From Eudromia elegans (lineage: Eukaryota > Chordata > Aves > Tinamiformes > Tinamidae), in assembly GCA_003342815.1 (NCBI GenBank), contig PTEX01000094.1, positions 1,995,745 to 2,059,744 on the forward strand: DNA of 64,000 bases, given 5' to 3'. Of the stretch, positions 25,408 to 35,534 are shown in pieces; position 1 is the stretch's first letter, and each line of letters begins with the position of its first letter. The notes beneath the pieces are model-generated. The model had not been told where the DNA came from. It saw only the letters and a program-made list of their open reading frames with translations, and did no database searches. The position numbers were made by a program, and so were the translations under genes.

Positions 25408-25478
25408 GACCCTCTGAGCTAGGGGGTTGGACTGGATGATCTCAAGGGATCTCCTCAAACCTCATCAGTTCTATGAGG
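25408..25478 (+). mobile_element. CR1 LINE 3' tail remnant
   Basis: Only the last part of a CR1 element is left. GGGGTTGGACTGGATGATCT at about 25422-25441 is the conserved CR1 3' segment, and it leads to CAGTTCTATGAGG at the end, a degraded ATTCTATGA tail. About 70 bp remain, with no coding sequence. Confidence 0.85.
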
Positions 25479-25479
25479 A

Positions 25480-27600
25480 AAGGGTTCATGAGTCTGTTCA
25501 GAGCCACCTCAGTTCCTCCTGCAGTGTGGAAGGGAACACAGAGTATTTACAGTGTGGAAGAAATCTTTAAGAACCATCACAACGAAGAGCAAGTTTCTGA
25601 AGGTTTGGAAGGATTAAGTGAAATGATAAAGTTAGGTGCATCAAAAGCCCAGCAAGAGCTTAGGCTATTTGCAACTTGATGGTGTATTCTCTGAATGATG
25701 GGAGGCATCGCTAGTCACACAGATCTAGAAAATAGACCAGTGGGTCCTGGGGGAAGTAAGGACAGAAAGGAGAGATTGTCCCTAGGGAGCAGATGTTATA
25801 AATCAAGTTGATTGTGAAGCTCCATGGCTGGCAAAGCTCACAGGTGGTAGAAGAAATACTGAGTGGGGAGGTGGAAGGTCTCCCAGATGGGTGCAGCAAG
25901 CTCTGCACAGAGCTGTCAGGGGTGGTAGACCTGGCTCTGGCATTTTAGCCACCGCAGATGATGAGGGCACCTGACTTCTCATAGGGCTGGTGGGACAGGC
26001 CATGGTGCTGTGGAATGGGACCTCTCAGTGGTGTTTGGCAGTGGGAACCTGCAGTTCTGCTACTTGTGAGTGCTGGATGAGGTGCTGGGACTGTCAATGT
26101 GGCACTGAGAACTGGCAAGAGGATACTGCTATTAACATAAAGCTGTTCTTAATCAGTTCAAGGAAGATGCAAAATAAACCTCCCCCAAGAGAGATGCTGA
26201 ACTAATTGTCACAGAAAATGAGGAGGGAGTTGTTTGGTCAAGTCAGTACAGGAAACTTGGGATAAAATCCTTGCAATTTAGTTCCCAAGGTAACAAACTC
26301 AAATAAACATGTATCTGCCTCCCCTGCCTACTCTCCACCCTTCCTTTTCTTCCCAGTTTCTGGTGGCGGTGCTGGCACACAGAGAAAATACAATAAGAGG
26401 GTACAGTCCTTCTGTGTCAGTTTTAATGAGACTTTTGCCTAGGGCTTTAGGGGAAGAAGGGTTAAACCAAGATTTCTGGTGTCCTGTTTATATGGTAAAA
26501 TATGATATAGAGACTCCGGATATCCCCAGATACAGTGGTGCTGAAAAGCCAAGCAAAGGAAGGTGTTGGGCATTGGATGAAGTCTACAGCTGTAACATAG
26601 TAGAAAATAATACAACTCCATTAACTATTTTCTGTAATCTGCCTAACCAAAGCCCAAAAAGGATGTAAATAACAAGAGCTTTATAAATCACAATATTTAT
26701 AAAAATACCAAATAACATCTCCTCAGTTTAACATATGTAAACCTAAACAGGAATGTTTAGACTTCATTTTGATAGGAGGAAGAAAAGAGTGCTAGGAACA
26801 AGTGAAGACACGAGGCCGACACTATGTTGAGTCCACACGGACAACAACCCTGGCTCCTGGTGTCAGCATGATTATTCATTTGGATGGTAAATTTGCCAAA
26901 AGTTTGAGTTTGTGAGAAAGACAAGCAGCAGCCGAGAGAAGTGATAGGAAAGGTACTGCAGAGAAAAATGGAATACCAGTAGGAGTGAATACACATGAGG
27001 ACAAGGCAGGGACGGGGAGGAAAAGCTGATTGATGGCCAAACACTGCCGTGGATGGATAGGGAGGGGTGGATTTCATGATGATGGAAGGGAATATGATGA
27101 TGATATGTGAATTCCAGCTGAGCATCAGGAGAAAGAGTGAATGCAGCAGCAAACTTCCTGGTCAGCTTCATTAAGCCAGAAGGTCCCTAGCTTTACAGCA
27201 TATATTGTGATGCTGCTGCTGTGTGCAGTACTGGCTTGCTTTTTGCTTCAGTTGACCAAAAAAATCTTTGGAAAGCACAGTCTGACATGGAGTGGGAAGA
27301 TCCCTGCCCACCCCAGCCTAGCTGATCGGTGAGTTCAGCAGCCCAAGCCTTGGCATTTCCATTGCTTCAGCAGGACCAAGGGGTTCTTCTTTGCAAAGAC
27401 CCACATATCCCCACCTCAGAGTCATTTCATGCAGCTAAACGAGCAAAAAGACATTATAACCATACTAGACCAATACAGGCCAGACTGGTATCCAAACAGT
27501 TTCAAACTAAGCTGTGGCTGTGCGGTATGAAGATTCAAATATGCAATCTACTTCATTTCAATCACATCTACCTCTTCAGGACACAAAACATTAAATAAAA
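25480..27600. other. Non-coding DNA, no gene recognised
   Basis: Mostly ordinary sequence, richer in G and C around 25680-26110. Short open frames exist on both strands, but none has a recognisable domain. Confidence 0.55.
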
Positions 27601-27604
27601 GCTG

Positions 27605-28060
27605 CTGTAATGCCTGGGGTATCCGGTTTCGCTAATGATATAAAGCAGACCAGCCTCTTAGGGGTTTTGTAATTGACAGAAGGTGATTAAGTAGAGTATG
27701 TCGAGACAGGAAGTGCCCGAGGTGTTAAACACTTAAAGCTGGTTTGTTCCATTGTAAGTAGAGGGAATCGATGCTCTGTATCATTATTTAAACACTATAA
27801 TTAAATTTGGAAATTCAGGTGCTTAATGTTCCCTCTGGCCCACAGCCAGAAAAATTATGGTCAAGGGCGAGAGGACTGATAACCAGCAGGACAGCTCAGG
27901 GAACTGGAGATCAGCAGAGAAATTACTCCCAAGGCGCTAATTGGAATCGGTGGAGTTTAAGGAAGGCCTAATAGATCTCGGTGAGCTGAGCGAGGTTTGC
28001 CCTCATTTCGGGTCGGTTTGGAGACACATTTAGAGCACTTTGTGCCACCACCTCATAGGT
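27605..28060. promoter_or_regulatory. Candidate conserved non-coding element (CpG-retaining)
   Basis: About 450 bp with a dozen or so CpGs retained in an AT-rich setting (for example near 27623, 27702, 27767, 27867, 27935, 27980 and 28010). It also carries homeodomain-type cores (GCTAATGATA, TGTAATTGAC, ATAATTAAAT, GCTAATTGG) and has no repeats or long open frame. This fits a long-range enhancer, but direct evidence of conservation is missing. Confidence 0.35.
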
Positions 28061-28064
28061 AAGT

Positions 28065-28990
28065 TGTTAAGCAAAATTCAAACAAAGCAGAAATGTAACA
28101 AGGAGTTTTCACATCAGCACCACCAACAACCAACGCTCATTCTTGGACACTGCTGACACTCTAAAGACCTTGTGGCAGCTGTTGTAACCCTACTCACCTC
28201 CCTGGTTCTTGAGAGACTAGGGAAACACGCTAGGGATCAGTTTTGTTGTCCCCTTTGGAGAAATCCTAAATGTGAGTGACTACGTGGCTCCTCTGTCTTC
28301 TCTGCTGGAGTGAACATATTGACACCATAAGAAGGATTTTGCCACAGTATTTCTCTTGAAAGATGGCTCTTCTCCATAGCATCAGCCAGGAAATATTAAT
28401 CCTGGTTTTGCAGGGCAGCCAAGTGTCTAGGAACTTATGCCAAGGAAAATTGTATCAAAAATAAACTTACATCAGCAAGACTGGTTGGCATTGGTGAAAA
28501 GGATTTTTGCTAATTTTTGCCGCATTGCTAGATTAACTTTCCTTCTTTTTTTTTTTTTTCAATTTTAATTTCAAGATCCATAGCTAAAAATAGCTAGTGC
28601 ATAGGCTTTAAAAGCAAACTTCATCTTACACGTGGTCCCAGGACAGCAAATAATCTAATCATATTTATCTTTTGGGTCACAAAACAATGCCTCTTATTGC
28701 TTATAATACTGTGGGGCAAGATTTGTAAGGGAATTTCTCATTTTCATCTGACAAATTTTAAGGTCAAGTTGAGTACTTTGTCATTGACCAGGATTTTAGT
28801 CACTCTTAAGAACTGACAAAATAGGGCAATCAGTAGTTTTCCATGTGTTGTCCCACAGCCGTTGCATTTAGAGATAAGCATTCTCATTCAACTCATATCT
28901 CTCTTAGCATATTTAAACAGGTATACTGATCTTTCATAATCCGCTCCAAGGAAAAGGAAATAAAGATCAAAGAAAATTACAATGTGAATT
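28065..28990. other. Non-coding DNA, no gene recognised
   Basis: No gene seen. There is a T-run at 28546-28559. A perfect MEF2-type site (CTAAAAATAG, 28584-28593) is embedded in the inverted repeat TAGCTA-AAAA-TAGCTA. Confidence 0.55.
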
Positions 28991-29000
28991 GCAGAGAGAT

Positions 29001-29066
29001 ATCTTCGAGCAGTTTCTATGAAGATGAGCTTGCCTACTCAAGACGATCTTCAGAGCAGTTTCCATG
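29001..29066. repeat. Imperfect direct repeat (about 20 bp, twice)
   Basis: ATCTTCGAGCAGTTTCTATG at 29001-29020 recurs at 29046-29066 with one inserted base and few substitutions. The spacer is 25 bp. It lies about 170 bp upstream of the hairpin at 29234-29298. Confidence 0.75.
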
Positions 29067-29233
29067 GTACATGCAAACAACCTTAATGTGCAATTATGCG
29101 CGAGTCTCTTTCAGATGTTCTTTTATCTAAAACAAGCAGGAATAAACAGCTCATTCATGCCACTACCTTGCTAGACAAACAGAACCACAGAAATCAGCAA
29201 CAAGGACTGCAAAATCAGCCCCGGGGTAATCAT

Positions 29234-29298
29234 GTTGTCCAGAGGATTATAGTTCTGCAGGATCCTGAGCAGATCATACTGCAGAACTTGAGGACAAC
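29234..29298. repeat. Nested inverted repeat able to form a 65-nt hairpin
   Basis: Three arm pairs are nested in order. GTTGTCC (29234-29240) pairs with GGACAAC (29292-29298). AGTTCTGCAG (29251-29260) pairs with CTGCAGAACT (29279-29288). GATC (29261-29264) pairs with GATC (29272-29275), leaving a 7-nt loop. All pairs are exact, giving 21 bp in total with internal bulges. It is either a relic of a terminal-inverted-repeat element or a structured RNA. No known microRNA was recognised. Confidence 0.75.
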
Positions 29299-29299
29299 T

Positions 29300-30935
29300 A
29301 AAACTTTGGAGAATCTGATAATTATCAGGCTTTGATTTGTCTCACCTTGTAGGTCTAAAGCTTCTATTTCAAATTTTGGTCTTATAAAGTTTTGGTCTTT
29401 TGGTCTTTTTTTTTTTCCATTGAAGTTTCTTGAAATAAAATCATCTAATATTTTGGCATGTAGAAATAAGAATACCTCACAGTTAATTGGCGGTGGTGGT
29501 ACTAATGATTTTTTAGAGATGCTAATTAGCTTGAAGATGATGTAGTACCCTCCATAGCCAAGCAAATAAAAAACCTGTTTTTCAGACATGCTTCCTATTC
29601 TAGTCATATAAATATATACATACATATATCTTATATATACACAGGCACATGCATGTTTATACTGTCAGATGATAATTCTTATGTTGTAGCCAAGCCTAAA
29701 CAAAACATATTACTTAGGTAGATGTTTGTCTGTCACCTTCAGATGACAAATTTCACTCTTAGATAATAAAATTCTTGGGATAGACAGCAGCTATACTCTG
29801 GTTATAGAGAAGACAAAATCATTTAAAAAGATGTTCCACTTTCTGCTTATGTTTGGATGAGGAGAAGAAAGGCTTTTTGCCTTTTTAATAGCTGTTACAT
29901 GTGTGTTTGGTTGGAGACCAACCAAGACTGGAGACACTTAAGATTTTTAATGTGTAGGATGGGTAGGGTTAGGGTGGCATGACCTGTAATGTTTATTCTC
30001 AAGCAATGTGGTTGAATGATAAGGCCTGGATGGTTTGAGTGAGGAGGTAGTTCTTTTGACGTTCCATACGTTCTCAGCAGTGGCGGCCACACTAAATGAG
30101 ACATTCACAGCTTGATCCATGAAATAACATTGACTTTGCAGCATCTGCAATTAAAACTTGTTGCAGCATACACAGATCTGCAAAGCTTTCTGAGATTTCA
30201 ATGTTTTTGGTCTCAGACCTTCCAATTTGGGAACCACAAGCCTATGAAGTAAAATATTCATCTGGGAGGGAGGATAGTCAGTTTCTTTAAAAAACATGTT
30301 TTATTTAGAAAAAAAATGTGTACTGATACTAGCTGGTTTAGGAAGTAGTAGACTCATGTTGCTGATAGGTGACTTATACATGTGCATATACAGATAGAAG
30401 GACATAAATTTACTATCTCAAGTTGTGGATACCCTGATGATGAGGGCTGTTAGACTGTGCTTTATCTGCTATTTATTTAGAATATTTTCCATCCTAAAAT
30501 GAACTCATTTTCTTTTGGTGCAGGCCATGCTGGAGCAAGGGTGACAATGGTCCTACTCTGGTACAGATGTACGTGGGGCTGCCTTTGTTCTGCAAAGAGA
30601 GAATTTCCATCTCCAGTGCCGCTATCTGGCATGTTTCACATGTATTGCTACCATAGAAGTTAAAAAAAAAGAACTTGAATTTTGTTTTTTAAAGCAGATG
30701 TCTAATTAGCTGCTGGCTGTTATTCTTCTCTTAGAAATGCTTTTGGGAGATTAAAGATAATGAAAAATCGCTGAATCCTCTTCATCCAAGGAACGTTCAT
30801 TCCAATACTCTATTTCCAAAACCACAACTCACAACATGTCTTTGGATGCTCGACTGCTTTCAAGAATAATCCCTTTCTTTGTTTTTTTTTGTTTGTTTGT
30901 TTTGCTTTGTTTTTCTTTTATTTGTTTTTGTACAT
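29300..30935. other. Non-coding DNA, no gene recognised
   Basis: No gene seen. It contains a short G-rich, telomere-like motif at 29961-29977 and a T/G-rich low-complexity run at 30874-30930. Confidence 0.55.
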
Positions 30936-30939
30936 TCAC

Positions 30940-31340
30940 GTCTGCTTTGATTCATGCCCAATTTATGCTGTGCTTTCAACAGTTCAGTTAACTTGCCTTC
31001 TGCGCACTTTTCAGCAAAGCATATACAGTTTATAAGTTGGTTACACAAACTTTGAGGAGTTCTACTTCTTTGAACTGTTTGGTGGATTACACGTATTTGT
31101 ATAATGGGATGTGGCGGGCGCGTTGTCACAGACCATGCCTAATGGATTGGAAGCAGGAAGCTTATAATCCCACTGTGAACATGAGCATCAGCTGTGTTTG
31201 CAGACTGCTAGTCAAAAAAATATCAACCGAAGCAAAACATATGCTGTTAAGAAAGGAAGTTCTGTCTGTCGACAGTCAGCAATTGTATCGCGGTGGGAAG
31301 AAAGGAGGCACTGCAGCACTCACCCACATTGAAACGAAGG
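30940..31340. promoter_or_regulatory. Candidate conserved non-coding element
   Basis: A repeat-free segment with retained CpGs, including GGCGGGCGCG at about 31113-31122 and GTCGAC and ATCGCGG near 31270-31290, in otherwise CpG-poor surroundings. A 109-codon open frame (31037-31366 plus) crosses it but has no recognisable domain. Regulatory DNA is the more likely reading. A small unrecognised exon cannot be excluded. Confidence 0.3.
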
Positions 31341-32889
31341 CAGGTCACTTAAAAATCTCTCTGTAGAAGTTTCCTAGACCTGAACTGTCTTTCTGCAGGG
31401 CTGCTCTTCACTGGCTTTCTCTGTGACTTTCATCCAGTCCCTTTCTGCCTCTGCTGGAGACCTTCTTCCCTTCTCTGAATAGACCACAATGAAAAACTGC
31501 TCCCCACCCGAAACACAAAGGTCTGTGAGACCTTCCAAGGGTGGCTCCTCATGTCCATTTTAGCAACGTTTGGCTGCAACTGTCACATTAGTTTTTATCA
31601 TAGCTCTGCTTAACCATAAAGCCTTAACCTACTAGCCTTCCAAAATGAGAGGGGAAAAGTCTTCATATCACACTGTAGCTTATTTTTCCTTTGTAATTGA
31701 AGTACACAATTGAAATAGAAATTCTAATGTTAATTGCACTGAGCCAACTAGAGGAATTTTTCTTCTCTTAGCAAGTTCTGTCTCCTTGAGAGTTGTCCTC
31801 TGAAGGGACAACTGATGAAATCTCACCATTACAATGGTTGTAATAGAAGGCTTTTTAAAAAGGGTGACACTTCAATGGAAATATTTTTTTGAACACTTTT
31901 AGCCTTTGTCCTATATTTCGATCTCTTAATGATGAATTATTCATGCTGATGTCATGACCTTTTGTTAATATCTTCTGTTTTAAAAATAAACTTGAATCCT
32001 TTTTAATACGTCTCCTTTCCTTTTCTGAACATCTTTTACTTCTAACTCAGGAACAGGCAGATCTTAAAACCTGAATATAAATTTCTCAGCAAAATCTATT
32101 TTTTATCATTCCACAATCTTGTTCATTAATAAGCTCAGAAAATTAAGAAATGATCCCATATTCCTTTCAAAAAATGCACTAGCAATTTCACCTTCCATGG
32201 AAGCAACTCACAGTAGCCCAAAGTAATTAAACTTTCTACAATATCCTAATAATTATACGCCACTTCCTTTTGGGAAATTATTTTCCAATCCCTATGTCAT
32301 ATCACAAGTAATTTAAGGTATAATAATACTGATTTATTTCTACACATATTCCCCTTTGCATTTGACTAAGATCTGTTTCATTCCCAAATTTCTCTCAACT
32401 CTTTAATATTCAAGTGCTCTTACATTCTCATTAGTAAATAAGAGATCTTTAAATTTCAGCCTCTTCTTAGAATATTGCATTTCTTTCAAATATAAGGATT
32501 ATGTCAGTATCATGATTTCTAATCCAAATTTGGCTTACTTATGTTGTTTATCTTCTGAGTGCAGAAGATAAACTTCTTTGCTTACCTCCCTTTGTCTTGT
32601 ATTAGCATTTGCAAATAATGGGTTTGTAAATCAGTTCCTTGTCCCCTGGTGTGGAAAGTATCTTTTAAATGATTGCCAATACATCTTGTGGAATATCTAA
32701 TTAAAGCATACTCTATTGATGGCTTTGCTTCTTTTTATAGTTCTTTGTTCACCAGAATTATTTTCTTTTTCTAGGCTTTCTGGGTCACCTTGCCTTATGA
32801 CTAACTGTAGCACTAGTGAGATCCTGTAAGAATTCTTGAAAGAATAGCAGGGCAATTTATCCTGGTACCTCTACTTCATTATTTCAGAT

Positions 32890-32965
32890 GGGATCTGATC
32901 CAATGCCCAATTAAGTCAATGGAGTGATGCTCCGTGATTCCGTAGGCTTTTGATTAAACCTCATG
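32890..32965. repeat. Probable ancient amniote repeat (palindromic 'GATCC...AGTCAATGG' type)
   Basis: TCTGATCCAATGCCCAATTA followed by AGTCAATGGAGTGATGCTCC and, further on, GTAGGCTTTTGATTAAACC follows a pattern common in turtles, crocodilians and birds. In that pattern GATCCAAAGCCCATTGAAGTCAATGG is followed by its own approximate inverse. The family name is not certain to me, and the copy is heavily decayed. Confidence 0.45.
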
Positions 32966-35225
32966 CATCCAGCTCAGTAGTTCTCAAGCCTTTTAGATCA
33001 AGGTCTACTTTTTATTCTTCTCTTCAATAACTTAAGGAGGGGCAGGAGACCAAAAAGAAATGTTATACTCTTTACATGACTGCTGCAGAAGAGAGCTCTT
33101 TGAGAGAGAGACAAGAGCAGGAGTGAAAAACAAAACTGTGAAGAGGAGAGCTAAAGATTTGGAAACTTTGACTCCCTCCCGCTATAGATGCAACCTGCCC
33201 TCCATGCACACACATCTCAAGACCCTTATACAGACCATTTCTGTGTTTAAAAGCAATTATTCTATCCCTTTCTTACTTCTATAAATTAAAGCCGTGAAAT
33301 GCTTATGGTTTTCTACTGAGTATCACAGCCTGAAATGCTGTGCAGATTTTGTGGCTTTTGGGAAGAAAGCAGCAGCATTTCTTATGGATCTATTCCAGTC
33401 ACAGTTGGTATTTTATTTTACCGAGGAAAGCAATGAAAGTTCTTGGCTCTGACTAGGATTTTGAAAATTATGGCTGGGTTCAAAAAGGGTAACATGATTG
33501 TCACAGTGCTGAATTTTTTATACTTATCTATAAGGCACCTTCTTCCTTATTGTAATTCACGGCGTTCAGGCTTCACACAGGGCTTGGATAGTATTTGACA
33601 CCAAGAAACAGGAGTCATGGAGGTCCTTGTGCTGTGCAGAGAGATGAAACTTAGCCAGAAAGAAACTCTTTGACTTCTTAGCAGGCTTCAGCTGCATTCA
33701 TGCTGTGAATTCATGGCTTGAAACCACCTCAAGATTCAGGACCAAAGTTGTTCTTTGGGGGCGGGAAGAAAAAAAAAAAAGATATTAACCATCAATAATA
33801 GTCCTGAAGGCTGCATTCTGATGGTGAGATAAGGCTAATTGTGCGTACACCAGCCAAAAGTCATCTCAAAATAAAGATTGACTATAAGTCAATCATCCTA
33901 TCCCATAAATATGGGGACAGCCCAAGAGCCCATTGAGCTCTCCTTGTATCACAGTGGGCTGCATGCCACCAGGATCTCCCTATGAGTAGGAGCACCTCTC
34001 AAGGAAGCTCTTCAGGGTTGAAAGATCCTTGCCATATCCTAAAGGATTAGTAGTAAGTGACTATAGCCTTTCTGAATTTGTAAGCTTTACTGATATAACT
34101 GTGCACAAAATCCCTCAGTCATAAACTGCTGACCAGCTCTGGGACTAGGATTGGATCCTTGCACCCAGACTACTCTCTGAAGGAGTTTGGAAAGCAAAGG
34201 GGTCCAATCTGAACCTTGGGACTCAACGGGAGCATCTTCTTGATAATTCTACATATATCTTGAACATCATGCAATAAATAACAAGTGACCTAATTATAAT
34301 ATAATAAATACATAGTAAGTGAGGCATATTCTCCCTGCTAGCCATCTTCTGTGTGATTTTTCTGGAGTATGCAATTCTTAAAATACGTGGGCATTCCCTG
34401 GCCCATACCAGCACCAGTCCTAGGCTACCTGTTCAGCAGTAGCAGTTCAGACTGAGAGCGCTGAGTTCCCTCTAAGAATCTCCAGGAAAGCAGCAAATTT
34501 AAGGACCCTCTCTGAGCTCAGTCCTCAAAACTCTGTTTGCTTTGGATCGTAAAGGATATTCATGCATTCAGCATCTGGCTGTGGGCATTTTATTTCCTCA
34601 TGCACATAAAGAAAAATGAGGCTCCAAAAGCTTTACTTGGGCAAATTGCTTTCAGAAGTACTCAGCGTTTGCCTTTACAGCTGACGATCTGACAATTTGT
34701 TTATATACCTGTGCAAAAATTCATGAATCTGTCTTTAAGTCCCTGGTTTTGCAAACCTTGTTGTCAAGCTTACTTGGCTCAAAAGCTTCCATTTCAGTGA
34801 CTTAGAAGAGAAAGAAAAAGCCTTGGAAAATTGCTAAAAGCAGAATTGTTCCTAATGTCAAGATACCGTGAAGTATAAATACCAGTCAAGGATCTGCATT
34901 ATTTACATATCCATTTGAAATAGACATGTGAATATATATTTCTTTAGGAACATGTAGTATTTGTACCAAAGGCAGTGCCCTTCAGGTTTCGTGTGCTATT
35001 CTTTTTCCCATTTGATCTATTTGATTCAAAATTCACTTGATGTTTTTGCACTGATAATGCAGTTAGTACACTAGTATTAGTTTTGGCACAGTATGTAGCG
35101 ATGTGCAAATCTCAAAATTTTCACATAAGCATCCTCGGCTTGACTTGGTATCTCCTCCTCTTTCGTTGCATTAAGGAACTGTTTTAGCAAAGCATATCAA
35201 ACATCAAAAACACCATCGTCAGGTC

Positions 35226-35243
35226 AAAAAAAAAAAAAAAAAA
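35226..35243. repeat. Poly(A) run of 18
   Basis: Eighteen consecutive A residues with no upstream AATAAA or gene-like sequence. It is a simple repeat. Confidence 0.8.
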
Positions 35244-35329
35244 GAAAGAATCACAAAACTACAAAACTTGGTCTATTCAGAGCTGTCTGAATCAGATCTC
35301 AGTACCACTGTTTGAAATGAGAGTACTGC

Positions 35330-35530
35330 TTTGGTGATACCTAATTAATAAACCAATTAAAAATTGATTAAACAAAAACCACTCGCATCCTGCTCAGCAG
35401 ATAACCAACTTGATTCACCAGTAACTGCTTTATAAATGAGCCTATGCATTTTAATATTCATGAGGTTTTGTTGATGAAGCTATTTACACCTTTTCAATAG
35501 CTTGCATATTTTTAAATGCGCTCCTCTCTG
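35330..35530. promoter_or_regulatory. Candidate conserved non-coding element (homeodomain-rich)
   Basis: Between 35340 and 35375 the TAAT/ATTA core recurs in quick succession (CTAATTAATA, CCAATTAAAA, TTGATTAAAC). Further on are TATGCATTTTAATATTCATG and TTTTCAATAG. No open frame or repeat is present. Such dense, varied homeodomain/POU-like sites suggest an enhancer, but AT-richness alone could give some of them. Confidence 0.3.
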
Positions 35531-35534
35531 TAAT

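Larger units (their letters stand above)
31345..35325. other. Non-coding DNA with one probable ancient repeat
   Basis: AT-rich sequence without recognisable genes. The ancient repeat at 32890-32965 and the poly(A) run at 35226-35243 are listed separately. A C- and T-rich stretch occurs near 31380-31480 but has no coding signal. Confidence 0.55.
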
